A stretch of DNA of 64,000 nucleotides from Pseudoalteromonas luteoviolacea (lineage in GTDB: Bacteria > Pseudomonadota > Gammaproteobacteria > Enterobacterales > Alteromonadaceae), in the NCBI RefSeq assembly GCF_018100925.1, contig NZ_JAGJEH010000002.1, positions 124,001-188,000 on the forward strand, read 5' to 3'. Under the pieces are notes generated by a model that worked only from the letters and a program-made list of their open reading frames with translations, was not told the origin of the DNA and did not search any database. Both the position numbers and the translations under genes were made by a program. Shown here one piece after another: positions 19,888 through 29,549 of this stretch. Position 1 is the first letter of the stretch. Each line of letters begins with the position of its first letter.

Positions 19888-20475
19888 TTGAAAAAAGTCA
19901 TCAGCTTTTTATTTCTACTTGTTTGCTCAACGATGGCTGTAGCCAATGAGACACCTTATCAGCTAATCAATCAAGTAGGTGAGGGGCTCTTTGCTGACAT
20001 AAAAAAAGTCAATGCAGGAGGAAAGGCAACATCAAAGGAAATGCGTAGTATTGTTAAAGAACGATTAATGCCACATATCGACACACGATTTGTGTCGAGA
20101 AAGTTATTAGGAAAGCATATTAAAGGGCTTAAACGTCAAGAAGCCATTGAATTTATCAATGCGGTAACACATTACCTCGAAGTTACGTACGCTAGTGCCC
20201 TTATGCAATATAAAGGGCAAGAGGTCGTCTTTGAGCAAGCTCCAGCACCAAAAGATAGTAAATATGCTACGGTGAAAGCGGTGATCAAAGAAAGTGCGGG
20301 GCCTGATATTGATTTGCACTTTAAATTTCGTAAAGGAAAAGATGGTAAATGGAAGGTGTATGACCTTGTTGCAGAGGGGATATCTCTTCTGAGCGCGAAA
20401 CAAAAAGAGATCGTTACGCGCATTTCTCAAGTTGGCCTTGCACAGGTCACATCCGAACTAAATAAGAAAGCTTAA
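19888..20475 (+). CDS. MlaC/Ttg2D family periplasmic protein, outside any mla operon
   Basis: 195-residue exported protein of the MlaC family (phospholipid shuttle between the outer-membrane MlaA complex and the inner-membrane MlaFEDB transporter). A signal peptide ends near AVANE. Family features: MPHIDTRFVSRKLLGKH, then YASALMQYKGQEV and the C-terminal VYDLVAEGISL region. The start is TTG with AGAGGA nine bases upstream. mlaF, E, D and B are not adjacent, so this is either a paralogue or a relocated gene. Partner and lipid are unknown. Confidence 0.86.
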   Translation: MKKVISFLFLLVCSTMAVANETPYQLINQVGEGLFADIKKVNAGGKATSKEMRSIVKERLMPHIDTRFVSRKLLGKHIKGLKRQEAIEFINAVTHYLEVTYASALMQYKGQEVVFEQAPAPKDSKYATVKAVIKESAGPDIDLHFKFRKGKDGKWKVYDLVAEGISLLSAKQKEIVTRISQVGLAQVTSELNKKA

Positions 20476-20488
20476 AACCTTTATTTAG

Positions 20489-21298
20489 TTAGCCTCGAGG
20501 AGATAGAAACCTGCCTGTTTCTATTTCTTCTCGGGTCTTAAGCGCCAGCTGCTCCAATACGCCGATACTCTTACCCCTCGAAGTCAGTTCATGCTCTATA
20601 TCAATAATGTCAATCTCTTCAAACCCGGAGAGTTGAGCAATTCTTGCAAATGTATAAGCGTGCTTATATTTCTTTTGTTTATAGAAAATACTAACCAGCG
20701 CTTTGTACACTTCTAAGTCTGGCGTCTGGCCAGCTTGATTTAGTTCCAAAACTCGATACAGAAAGTCGATTGTTTTGTCGTCATCAAACTTTGCGTAATA
20801 GGTTGCTAAGAACATTTGAATCTCTTGGCTTTCTCGCACATACGGCTCATCTTCTTGGCGCAACAGTTTATTCATAGCAAATTGGCTATTGTTTCTTGAC
20901 CAATGATAGTAAAGCAGCCCAGGGTGAGAAGTTTGCTTTGTATCCTGATAGATGCGATTCATTTCTTTAAGACTGGTTAAGTGACCTTCAACACGAGACG
21001 TTGTTTTCTCTTTTAGTTTGATGTGCTCGATTTGGGCTGCCAGCGATACACATGCATTATATGCCTCTAGCTGTTTTAAAAGTTGATACTTGTTTTCATC
21101 TGTTGGGTCTTTGTACTCTATGTAGCGGCCTATGATTAAAGATGCTCTTTCTTCTTTACAGTGACTGTCTTTATTTAAGTCATTGCAAAAACCTGGAGTT
21201 TCTTCACATACCTTTGCTAATGTCAACGGTTCTTCACACCCACTAAGAAAGGTCAGAAAAGAAGCGCCAGCAACAGCAAGCATCCACCTATTAGCCAT
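20489..21298 (-). CDS. DUF2989 lipoprotein
   Basis: 269-residue lipoprotein with lipobox FLSGC near residue 20. The cysteines in the mature N-terminus (KVCEETPGFCNDL, SHCKE, YNAC) and an all-helical, TPR-like remainder with many aromatic pairs fit DUF2989, a family of Alteromonadales and Vibrionales with no known function. It is convergent with the MlaC-like gene (13 bases apart) and divergent from the GAPDH gene. Confidence 0.8.
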   Translation of the reverse strand: MANRWMLAVAGASFLTFLSGCEEPLTLAKVCEETPGFCNDLNKDSHCKEERASLIIGRYIEYKDPTDENKYQLLKQLEAYNACVSLAAQIEHIKLKEKTTSRVEGHLTSLKEMNRIYQDTKQTSHPGLLYYHWSRNNSQFAMNKLLRQEDEPYVRESQEIQMFLATYYAKFDDDKTIDFLYRVLELNQAGQTPDLEVYKALVSIFYKQKKYKHAYTFARIAQLSGFEEIDIIDIEHELTSRGKSIGVLEQLALKTREEIETGRFLSPRG

Positions 21299-21629
21299 TG
21301 TTTATCCTACGTAATCTTCAATCTGGCACAACATAACACTTTTGCACCTTACGAAACAGCTTAAACGAGTTGAAGTGCAGCAAGTTAAGTTCTATAGCCG
21401 CAGTACTTACTACTAATTACTTAGTTTAGTCGCATGTCAAAAATAATAAATACGCATATTTTCTCCAATATAAAGAAAAAATAAGACATTTTTCCGTGTA
21501 TTGGGTGTTCCTTTTACGAAAACAAACGGAAATATATGGGTAAGAGTGGAGAATAATTGCAGATTAAATTAGAATGGCGGTGCCCATTAGGGCTATCCGT
21601 TCAAAAAAATTGTTTATTAGGCAGAAAAA
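21299..21629. other. 331-base intergenic region
   Basis: AT-rich spacer between divergent DUF2989 and GAPDH genes. It should hold both promoters. No operator or RNA structure is convincing. Confidence 0.35.
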
Positions 21630-23072
21630 ATGACCTTATCTCACGAGCAAGAATATCAAAATAGCTGGCAAGAGCGCCAAGATTACGCTGAAAACATGCA
21701 ACCGATCATTGGTCGATTGTACCGTAACTTGGGTGTTGAAATTGCTGTTTATGGTCGTCCACTTGTAAACACAAGTACTATTGACGTTATCAAAGCACAT
21801 AAAACAGTAGCACGTTTTGAAGAGACTAAATTGCGTCTTCGTGAAAGCTTCCCTTTCCTAGAAGCTATCAGCAAAATGGAGCTTGCACCTGGTCGTATCG
21901 ATTTAGGTAAGTTAGCTTATGCATATATCTATAAAAATGCAGGTGAAGGCCGCTCTATCGAAGAGTACTTAAATAGCGAGCTTGCTGACTTATTAAATAA
22001 AGGTACAGGTCCTGAACCTCGCGATGTTGTACTATATGGTTTTGGTCGTATTGGACGTTTATTAGCGCGCCTGCTTATCGAGCGCGGCGGCTCTCACGCT
22101 GATTTACGTTTACGTGCAATCGTTGTTCGTGGTGGCCGTGATGGTGACCTTGAAAAGCGTGCAAGTTTACTACGTCGTGATTCTATCCATGGTCCATTCG
22201 ATGGTTCAATTACTGTTGACCATGAAAAGGGTGCGATTAAAGCAAATGGTAACTACATCCAAGTTATCTATGCAAATTCACCAGAAGAAGTAGATTACAC
22301 TAAGTACGGCATCGAAAATGCACTTGTTGTTGATAACACAGGTGTATGGAAAGATGAAGATGGTTTGGGTAAACACCTTGCTTCAAAAGGTGCTTCAAAA
22401 GTATTACTTACAGCACCAGCAAAAGGCGACATCAAAAACATCGTATATGGTGTTAATAATGTTGATATTCTTAATGAAGATAAGATTGTTTCTGCGGCAA
22501 GTTGTACAACTAACGCGATCACACCTGTTCTAAAGGCACTGAATGACAAGTTTGGTATTAAGAATGGTCACGTTGAAACTGTACACTCATACACAAATGA
22601 CCAAAACTTAATTGATAACTACCACAAAGCTGAGCGCCGTGGTCGCAGTGCAGCGCTGAACATGGTTATCACTTCAACTGGTGCAGCGAAAGCGGTTGCG
22701 AAAGCACTACCAGAGCTTGCAGGCAAACTAACAGGTAACGCAATCCGTGTTCCTACGCCAAATGTATCTATGGCGATTTTAAATCTGAATCTAAATGCAG
22801 AGACTACAGCGGAAGAACTGAATGAATTCTTACGCGAAACATCTCTGTACTCAGACCTTCGTGACCAAATCGACTACACTGCGTCTACAGAAATCGTATC
22901 AACTGACTTAGTTGGTAGCCGCTATGCGGGTGTTGTTGATTCTCAAGCAACAATTGTAGATGGCGATCGTGTTGTACTATACGTATGGTACGATAACGAG
23001 TTTGGCTATAGCTGTCAGGTAGTACGTGTAATGCGTGACATGGCGGAAGTAGCTTTCCCAAGTCTGCCATAA
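21630..23072 (+). CDS. glyceraldehyde-3-phosphate dehydrogenase, long marine form
   Basis: 480-residue GAPDH, longer than the usual 330-340 because of an N-terminal extension of about 130 residues. The NAD-binding GFGRIGR lies near residue 137, the catalytic cysteine is Cys292 in ASCTTNAI, and the conserved histidine is in HSYTNDQN. The C-terminal WYDNEFGYS is typical. This long form is known from marine gammaproteobacteria and others and is usually annotated as gapB/GapDH; whether it runs in glycolysis or gluconeogenesis cannot be told. The extension has no domain I recognise. Confidence 0.93.
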   Translation: MTLSHEQEYQNSWQERQDYAENMQPIIGRLYRNLGVEIAVYGRPLVNTSTIDVIKAHKTVARFEETKLRLRESFPFLEAISKMELAPGRIDLGKLAYAYIYKNAGEGRSIEEYLNSELADLLNKGTGPEPRDVVLYGFGRIGRLLARLLIERGGSHADLRLRAIVVRGGRDGDLEKRASLLRRDSIHGPFDGSITVDHEKGAIKANGNYIQVIYANSPEEVDYTKYGIENALVVDNTGVWKDEDGLGKHLASKGASKVLLTAPAKGDIKNIVYGVNNVDILNEDKIVSAASCTTNAITPVLKALNDKFGIKNGHVETVHSYTNDQNLIDNYHKAERRGRSAALNMVITSTGAAKAVAKALPELAGKLTGNAIRVPTPNVSMAILNLNLNAETTAEELNEFLRETSLYSDLRDQIDYTASTEIVSTDLVGSRYAGVVDSQATIVDGDRVVLYVWYDNEFGYSCQVVRVMRDMAEVAFPSLP

Positions 23073-23088
23073 TTTCGCTTTGACGATG

Positions 23089-23116
23089 AAAAAAGCCAGC
23101 AATTGCTGGCTTTTTT
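23089..23116. terminator. intrinsic terminator after the GAPDH gene
   Basis: Stem GCCAGC/GCTGGC with loop AATT, flanked by an A run before and a T run after, extending the stem to 12 base pairs. The symmetry would let it act on both strands. Confidence 0.9.
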
Positions 23117-23254
23117 AGTTTTTGATTGGCGTTATGTATGATAGGCTTTTCCATGTTTTTAGCTACATCTGGCTAACATGGATAACAATTCATTCTTTAG
23201 CAAAGAAAACGCAATATTACGGCAAGAATGATTGCCAATAAATTTAGGGTATAT

Positions 23255-24382
23255 ATGAGAATCTCCAGTAATTTTGACAGCGGAAATATCAAGGTCATTT
23301 CGGCGCAGCAGCCTCGTGATATTCAGCTTGAAATCAACAAAGACAATAACTCAGACTTTTTTCAATGGTTTCATTTCCGTCTAGAGTCAACTCCTTTTGT
23401 AGAACATAAATTACACATCAATAATTTAAAGGCATCTGCTTACCCTGAAGGATGGGATGACTACCATGCTGTCGCTTCATACGATAGACAAAATTGGTTC
23501 CGAGTGCCTTCAGAGTACAAAGATGGTCAGTTGGTTATCGACTTTGAACCTGAATATAGTCATACATTTTTTGCTTATTTCGCGCCATACAGTTATGAAC
23601 GCCATTTAGATTTACTTTATTGGGCACAAAGCCATGATGCATGCCAAATAGAAACGTTGGGTGAAACTATCGACGGTAGAGACATCAGCTTACTTGTAAT
23701 TGGTGAGCCAAGTGAAACCAAAAAGAAAATTTGGATCACGGCGCGTCAACATCCAGGTGAAACGATGGCGGAATGGTTTGTTGAAGGTTTACTGCATAAA
23801 TTGCTCGATGATGAAGACCCTCATGCGGCTGCGTTGTTATCTAAGGCGGTTTTTTACATTGTGCCAAATATGAATCCGGACGGCAGTGTTCGTGGTCATT
23901 TGAGAACAAATGCCAATGGCGTTAACCTAAACCGAGAATGGCAGACTCCAAGTATTGAAAATTCTCCTGAAGTTTATTACGTGCTAGAGAAAATGCGTGC
24001 GGTTGGTTTAGACATGTATTTGGATATTCACGGCGATGAAGCACTTCCATACAACTTTGTGGCGGGAAGTGAAGGCATTCCAAGTTATGATGCACGCCTT
24101 GAAAGCCTAGAAACTCAGTTTAAAGATGCGCTATTAACCATCACTCCTGATTTTCAAGATGTCTACGGTTATCCTAAAGATGAGCCGGGGCAAGCAAATT
24201 TAACCGTTGCTTCGTGTGCAGTAGGGGAAGAATTTAAAGCACTTTCATACACCATTGAAATGCCATTTAAAGACAATGCGGATCTGCCCGATCCACATTA
24301 CGGCTGGTCAGACAAACGCTCTTACCAGTTTGGACAGGATACGTTATCAGCAATCGTAAAAGTTGTAGATAACTTACGATAA
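23255..24382 (+). CDS. M14 family zinc carboxypeptidase (cytosolic carboxypeptidase-like)
   Basis: 375-residue protein of the M14 family, subgroup with an N-terminal beta-sandwich resembling eukaryotic cytosolic carboxypeptidases. Zinc ligands are in RQHPGETMAE (HxxE) and DIHGDE; the substrate-binding NPDG and NLNREW and the catalytic Glu in SYTIEMPFKD are present. The ATG at 23255 is used (AGGGT just upstream, start MRISSNFDSGN as I recall it in relatives); an ATG nine codons earlier lacks a ribosome site. No signal peptide, so cytosolic. Natural substrate unknown. Confidence 0.9.
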   Translation: MRISSNFDSGNIKVISAQQPRDIQLEINKDNNSDFFQWFHFRLESTPFVEHKLHINNLKASAYPEGWDDYHAVASYDRQNWFRVPSEYKDGQLVIDFEPEYSHTFFAYFAPYSYERHLDLLYWAQSHDACQIETLGETIDGRDISLLVIGEPSETKKKIWITARQHPGETMAEWFVEGLLHKLLDDEDPHAAALLSKAVFYIVPNMNPDGSVRGHLRTNANGVNLNREWQTPSIENSPEVYYVLEKMRAVGLDMYLDIHGDEALPYNFVAGSEGIPSYDARLESLETQFKDALLTITPDFQDVYGYPKDEPGQANLTVASCAVGEEFKALSYTIEMPFKDNADLPDPHYGWSDKRSYQFGQDTLSAIVKVVDNLR

Positions 24383-24391
24383 TAAGTAATT

Positions 24392-24419
24392 AAGGCAGCC
24401 TTTGAGGTTGCCTTTTTTT
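24392..24419 (+). terminator. intrinsic terminator after the carboxypeptidase gene
   Basis: Nine-base-pair stem AAGGCAGCC/GGTTGCCTT (one G-T pair), loop TTTGA, then a run of T. Confidence 0.88.
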
Positions 24420-24448
24420 ATATAACAACAATTAGAAGAGGATAAGTC

Positions 24449-26161
24449 GTGGACGCATTAGGAAGTTTTCTTGATAGCTTAGATGCCATGCTAGGAGGCT
24501 CGTGGTGGTTTCCTTATGTATTGCTTGGGGTGGGGTTCTTTTTTACAGTTTATTTGAAGTTCCCGCAAATTCGCTATTTCAAACATGCTTGCCGAGTTGT
24601 AACAGGTAAATATGACAAAAAGTCTCTTGAAGGTGACACGACACACTTCCAAGCATTATCTACAGCACTGTCAGGTACCGTTGGTACCGGTAACATAGGC
24701 GGTGTAGCCTTGGCGATATCAATCGGCGGACCAGCAGCGCTATTTTGGATGTGGATGACCGCTTTTTTTGGTATGACAACCAAGTTTGTAGAGGTGACGC
24801 TCTCGCACAAATACCGTGTTAAAACAGAAGATGGCACAATGGCGGGTGGTCCTATGTACTATATGGACAGACGCTTAAACATGAAATGGTTAGCGGTGCT
24901 TTTTGCTATCGCAACTGTTATCAGTTCTTTTGGCACTGGTAGTTTGCCTCAAATCAACAACATTGCCCAAGGTATGGAAGCGACATTTGGATTTGAAAGA
25001 ATGGCAACTGGTGCTGTGCTTTCAATTCTTTTGGCATTGGTTATCTTAGGTGGTATCAAACGTATTGCTGCGATTACTTCAAAAGTAGTACCTGTCATGG
25101 CGGCAGTTTATATCCTAGGTGCGTTTGCGGTTATTTTTTACAATATTGAAAATATTGCACCATCATTTGCTGCTGTATTTACAAATGCATTTTCCGGCTC
25201 TGCAGCTGCGGGCGGTTTCTTGGGCGCTTCATTCGCTTATGCATTTAACAGAGGTGTAAACCGAGGTCTATTTTCTAACGAAGCAGGTCAAGGTTCTGCA
25301 CCAATCGCGCACGCATCAGCAAAAGCAGATGAACCTGTGTCAGAAGGTATGGTATCTATCTTAGAGCCTTTCATTGATACCATTATTATTTGTACATTAA
25401 CTGGGTTGGTTATTTTATCTTCTGGGGTATGGACAGAAAAATTCGAAACAGAATTTGAACGATCGTCGATGACTTTTATAAAAGGCAATTATGATGAGAG
25501 TAATGACGCAGACAGATCTGAACTGTATAAATATCTGAATGGGTATTCTGATCATAAAGTTGAAGAATACAGTGGAACAATTCAGGTCGTACAAGGCATA
25601 GCAGTAAACAAAGATTTTACCGTGCTGCATTCTCGCTCGATTGGTGAAGATATTCGCTTTGGCATTTCCGATTCGCATCAATACACCGGAGTCGTTGAAA
25701 TAGAAAGTGGTATGCCTGTTGACCCGAGTATTTCTATTCAAGGTAAATCACTTGTTCACTCAGCAGAATTAACAACAAAAGCGTTTACACGTGGGTACTT
25801 TGGCGACAGTGGTAAGTATATTGTTTCAATTGGCCTGCTATTATTTGCATTTTCAACAGCGATTGCATGGTCTTACTACGGTGACCGAGCAATGACATAC
25901 CTACTCGGCCCACGCTCCGTGATGCCGTATCGCGTCTTTTATGTTGCAGGCTTCTTTTGGGCATCCTTTGCAGATACCACGTTAATCTGGAAGTTGGCTG
26001 CGGTAGGCATTGTTGTGATGACCTTACCGAACTTATTCGGCATCATGGTTTTGAGAAAAGAAATGAAAGAAACCGTGGATGATTATTGGGAAAAGTTTGA
26101 AAATGGAAAAGATCAAGCTTCAGATAGCGATAAAATCGAAAAATCTCGCGATTTCCAATAA
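24449..26161 (+). CDS. sodium:alanine/glycine symporter (AGCS family) with a large inserted loop
   Basis: Inner-membrane amino-acid:cation symporter. The start is GTG with AGAGGA upstream. AGCS landmarks: [43 protein letters not shown] and a C-terminal AWSYYGDR. It is 570 residues against about 450-490 for most relatives; the surplus is a hydrophilic, acidic stretch at about residues 330-445 between the conserved [10 protein letters not shown] helix and the [12 protein letters not shown] region. That loop probably lies outside the membrane. The transporter core itself appears complete. Confidence 0.93.
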   Translation: MDALGSFLDSLDAMLGGSWWFPYVLLGVGFFFTVYLKFPQIRYFKHACRVVTGKYDKKSLEGDTTHFQALSTALSGTVGTGNIGGVALAISIGGPAALFWMWMTAFFGMTTKFVEVTLSHKYRVKTEDGTMAGGPMYYMDRRLNMKWLAVLFAIATVISSFGTGSLPQINNIAQGMEATFGFERMATGAVLSILLALVILGGIKRIAAITSKVVPVMAAVYILGAFAVIFYNIENIAPSFAAVFTNAFSGSAAAGGFLGASFAYAFNRGVNRGLFSNEAGQGSAPIAHASAKADEPVSEGMVSILEPFIDTIIICTLTGLVILSSGVWTEKFETEFERSSMTFIKGNYDESNDADRSELYKYLNGYSDHKVEEYSGTIQVVQGIAVNKDFTVLHSRSIGEDIRFGISDSHQYTGVVEIESGMPVDPSISIQGKSLVHSAELTTKAFTRGYFGDSGKYIVSIGLLLFAFSTAIAWSYYGDRAMTYLLGPRSVMPYRVFYVAGFFWASFADTTLIWKLAAVGIVVMTLPNLFGIMVLRKEMKETVDDYWEKFENGKDQASDSDKIEKSRDFQ

Positions 26162-26188
26162 GACAAACTAACTCAAACCAAGTAGAAT

Positions 26189-26217
26189 AGGGCGCCATAT
26201 GGCGCCTTATTTTTTAT
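26189..26217 (+). terminator. intrinsic terminator after the symporter gene
   Basis: Stem GGCGCC/GGCGCC with loop ATAT (26191-26206), followed by TTATTTTTT. Confidence 0.85.
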
Positions 26218-26233
26218 TCGGAGTAGCGAAAGT

Positions 26234-26560
26234 ATGGCAATTGCCCAATGCCCGAGTTGTAGTAAATCGATTTCTTCAAAACACACTGAGTGTCCTCATT
26301 GTGGCGTAGAGATTGGGAAAATAAGTGATGACGAATTACGTCGAATTACGGCTAGAAACCGGATTAAGAAACAACAGAGTATTATGAATTACTCATTTCT
26401 AGCTCTGATTTTATTTTTGGGTGGTTTTTTATATTTGTATTGGCACCACCCAGTTGAAGGCAGTATTGAAATGTATGCAGCCAAATCCGCAATTGGGATA
26501 GGTATGGTTTGGTACCTAATTAATCGCGTGATCTTGGTAATTTTGAAAAAGAAAAAGTGA
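26234..26560 (+). CDS. small zinc-ribbon membrane protein
   Basis: 108-residue protein. Two CxxC pairs near the N-terminus (CPSC and CPHC, residues 6-9 and 19-22) form a zinc-ribbon. Two hydrophobic segments follow (about 53-70 and 82-103) with a lysine-rich C-terminus. GGAG precedes the ATG. The stop is two bases before the yeaC start, so the genes are one operon. Function is unknown. Confidence 0.75.
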   Translation: MAIAQCPSCSKSISSKHTECPHCGVEIGKISDDELRRITARNRIKKQQSIMNYSFLALILFLGGFLYLYWHHPVEGSIEMYAAKSAIGIGMVWYLINRVILVILKKKK

Positions 26561-26562
26561 CG

Positions 26563-26844
26563 ATGAATGTAGATAATTTGGTAAGTAGCATTACCCCAGA
26601 AGTATTTGAACGCTTACAGTATGGTGCTTCTACAGGGCGTTGGCCCGATGGCACGGAATTAACGGAAGCACAAAAAGAACAAACTGTTCAACTCGTCATG
26701 TTATATCAGGCAAAAATCGCAAAATCGAACGAGCAATTTACGATTAATGAAAGTGGTGAGATGGTTCAAAAATCTAAACGCGAATTGCAAAAAGAATTTA
26801 AAGCAGAAAACGAAATAGCTAGGTTCACTGAAAATGATCTTTAA
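26563..26844 (+). CDS. yeaC: DUF1315 (YeaC-like) protein
   Basis: 93-residue protein whose N-terminal half matches DUF1315/YeaC: SITPEVFERLQYGASTGRWP, then a KEQTVQLVMLYQAK helix. The C-terminal 35 residues are charged and extend past the family core. ATG 26563 is preferred to an overlapping GTG two codons earlier. The gene overlaps the DUF349 gene by 11 bases, indicating coupled translation. No function is known. Confidence 0.8.
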   Translation: MNVDNLVSSITPEVFERLQYGASTGRWPDGTELTEAQKEQTVQLVMLYQAKIAKSNEQFTINESGEMVQKSKRELQKEFKAENEIARFTENDL

Positions 26845-29518
26845 ACACTTATTTACACCTAAATGGAAGCACCCTAAGGCGCAAGTGCGCTTAGCGGCGG
26901 TGGATAAATTAGATACAACCAAGGACGTCGAAGCACTAACGACTCTGGCACTTGAGGACGACTCAATTCAAATAAGAAAAAAAGTCCTCAATAAAATTGA
27001 CGATTTAGGTCTGTGGTGGAAAGTCTACAAACAAGACCAAGAGCTCAAAGAAATTGCAGAGCAGCACATTAATCAAGCAGTGTTGTCTGGCTCACAAATG
27101 TTAAGCAACGATATCCGTGAAGAATATATTGACAGATATGCTCCGCAGAAGACCTTAGAAAAGCTTGCTTTCTCAGATATTGCACAAACACAGCGTGTAA
27201 AGTTACTTAAGCGTATAGCGAATGCTCGTTTGATTGAGAAGGCTTTTAAAGAAGGTGAAGAGTCAATTCAACTTGCTTTGTTAGACTTGATTTTTCAATA
27301 TGAACTAGCAAAAACAGTATCTAAAAGTGCTCAAGGTGAAGCCAAAGCTCAGATTGATGCGCATATAGAGCAGGCTCGTCTGGCGAAAGTTATGCCTAAG
27401 CAAGTGGCTGAGCAGGTAAAGCTGATTTTGGCTAAGTTTAATGCATTGCGAGAAAAGGCTGATTATGAAACGGTTAGTGCCCAGTTCAATGAATTGAGTC
27501 AACAGTGGCAAAACCTTGAGTTAAAGTGGCTAGATGAAGAAACGCTTGGTGTACAGTCTGAAAAGTATCAAAAGTTAACAGACAAACTGACAGTACATAT
27601 AGAAAAACTAAAAGCACAATTTGAAGCAGAAGCCGCAGCTCAGAAAGCGCAAGAAGAAAAGCAGCAAACTATTGAAAAATACACCTCTCAGATCGGTGCT
27701 TTTGAAGTAGTACTGAATGAGGCAATAAGTAAGCTGGATGTTGAGTCACAAGTGTCATTACAAAATCAGTTTGACCAACTCAACAGCACATTGACTGATT
27801 CTGCATATAATGAAACGGCAGAAGTTAAAGGTTTAATTCAAAAACTTAAGCAATTAAACGACTTACTGACGACCTTGCCAGAAATGGTTGCAGCAACGAA
27901 AGAGTTTCAAACTGCATTGGATGCATTGAAGCGAATCGAGGCAAGCGAAGATATCGAGCGCCTTGATGCGTTACTTGGTGAGCAAAAGCACGCATATCAA
28001 GCATGTAATGTGGCGTTAAAATCTTTGCCAGGTGAGTTAAAACAGAACGCAAAAAGTGAGCTGAATCACGTATCTAAATCCTTTTTAGATGGGATGAAGC
28101 CACTTGTAGAGCAGCAACAAAAATTACTCAAAGAATCGCGTAAAAAAGCGCGTGATGTACAGAGGTTGATCGAACAAGGCCGCTTTAATATTGCGTTTGG
28201 TGTATTCAATGGTTTGTCTGAAAGTTATGAGCAACTTACGGATACGCACAAAGAGCAAGTGAGCAAACAGTACGAGACTCTACAAGCACAACTTGCTGAG
28301 TTTAAAGATTGGCAAAAATACGCATCTGCACCAAAACGTACAGAGCTTCTTACTCAGTTAGATGAAAAACTAGCAGAAACAGAGGTTGACCCTAAAGTTC
28401 GAGCAGCAGATGTGAAAATGCTGCGAATTCGCTGGAATGAACTTGGTCGTATCGAAAGTGAAGAAGAGAAACAACAAGCAAAAGTGTTCGACGAAAAAAT
28501 AGAATTGTTGTTCGCGCCGTGTCGTGCATATTTTGCTGAACAAGAAGAGGCGCGCAAACAAGTTGTTGTTGGTCGTGAAAAGCTCATTGCAGAAATGCAA
28601 GAACTGGAAAGCTTCTCAGTCGAAGAAGAAGGCAATTGGCGTAAGCTTGAGAGTCAGTTTAACCGTATCAATAAACTTTGGCGCGGCGCAGGTAGTTTGG
28701 ATGCCCAAACTTACCAATCATTGAATGGTCAGTATCGCGATGCATATGCAAAAGTAAACGCGCGCTTGAAGGCGCATCACCAACACAATGCACAGCAAAA
28801 ACAAGCATTGGTTGATGACGCATTAGCACAAGTTGACAATGAGAATGTTGCAGAGGCTTGTGATGTACTAAAAACATTGCAAAAGCAGTGGCAGGGTATT
28901 GGGTTTGCTGGCAGTAAGAATGAGCATGTTTTGTGGCAATCGTTTAGAAAGCACAACGATGCAGTGTTTGCTAAACGTGAAGAGATGGTTGCACAGCAAA
29001 AACGTGAGAACGCGGCCCTTGAAACGCAACAGCGCCAGGAGCTTGCTAATCTGGACAGCTTGGTGATCGATGCCAAGACGCAGTCTGAATTAACTCAGTT
29101 GCAGGCTCAGATTAGTAGTTTAGAAGTGTTAGGCGGGTTGAATAAGATTAAAAAATCACTGCTTGAACAAGTTGAAGTTAAGTTGAATGAATTGTTTTCA
29201 ACATTGAATCGCGAGAAGTTTTCAGAACTGGTGAGCGCTGTTGAAAATAATCAAGATATTCCAACTTGTTGGCAGGGTAAAAACAGCTTGGATTTGAGTG
29301 CTGCAAGATTGTTGTTAAGACTTGAAATCTTGACCAATGTTGATTCGCCTGAGGGTGAGCAGCAAGCCAGAATGGCAGAACAGGTTGCTTTGCTTGACGA
29401 AAAGCTGCAAGGTGATTCCCATAAGTTGGACTTTTACTTAGTCAGCTATTTTGCCCAAGCGAAAATTGAAGGGATTGAGTTAAACTCAACTCGAGTTTTA
29501 AGCGTGTTAAATGCATAG
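26834..29518 (+). CDS. DUF349 domain protein, long coiled-coil
   Basis: 894-residue cytoplasmic protein. Residues 1-130 look like helical (HEAT-like) repeats (HPKAQVRLAAVDKL, DDSIQIRKKVLNK). The remainder is almost wholly helical, with several DUF349 units recognisable by a WNELGRI or WRGAG type Trp-x-x-x-Gly motif and long Glu/Gln/Lys-rich coiled coils. DUF349 proteins are widespread in gammaproteobacteria but their job is not established. It is the last gene of a three-gene operon and is followed by a terminator. Confidence 0.87.
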   Translation: MIFKHLFTPKWKHPKAQVRLAAVDKLDTTKDVEALTTLALEDDSIQIRKKVLNKIDDLGLWWKVYKQDQELKEIAEQHINQAVLSGSQMLSNDIREEYIDRYAPQKTLEKLAFSDIAQTQRVKLLKRIANARLIEKAFKEGEESIQLALLDLIFQYELAKTVSKSAQGEAKAQIDAHIEQARLAKVMPKQVAEQVKLILAKFNALREKADYETVSAQFNELSQQWQNLELKWLDEETLGVQSEKYQKLTDKLTVHIEKLKAQFEAEAAAQKAQEEKQQTIEKYTSQIGAFEVVLNEAISKLDVESQVSLQNQFDQLNSTLTDSAYNETAEVKGLIQKLKQLNDLLTTLPEMVAATKEFQTALDALKRIEASEDIERLDALLGEQKHAYQACNVALKSLPGELKQNAKSELNHVSKSFLDGMKPLVEQQQKLLKESRKKARDVQRLIEQGRFNIAFGVFNGLSESYEQLTDTHKEQVSKQYETLQAQLAEFKDWQKYASAPKRTELLTQLDEKLAETEVDPKVRAADVKMLRIRWNELGRIESEEEKQQAKVFDEKIELLFAPCRAYFAEQEEARKQVVVGREKLIAEMQELESFSVEEEGNWRKLESQFNRINKLWRGAGSLDAQTYQSLNGQYRDAYAKVNARLKAHHQHNAQQKQALVDDALAQVDNENVAEACDVLKTLQKQWQGIGFAGSKNEHVLWQSFRKHNDAVFAKREEMVAQQKRENAALETQQRQELANLDSLVIDAKTQSELTQLQAQISSLEVLGGLNKIKKSLLEQVEVKLNELFSTLNREKFSELVSAVENNQDIPTCWQGKNSLDLSAARLLLRLEILTNVDSPEGEQQARMAEQVALLDEKLQGDSHKLDFYLVSYFAQAKIEGIELNSTRVLSVLNA

Positions 29519-29523
29519 ATACG

Positions 29524-29549
29524 AAAGGCCCTACTCAGGGCCTTTTTAA
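29524..29549 (+). terminator. intrinsic terminator after the DUF349 gene
   Basis: Stem AAAGGCCCT/AGGGCCTTT with loop ACTC followed by TTTAAT. Confidence 0.9.
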
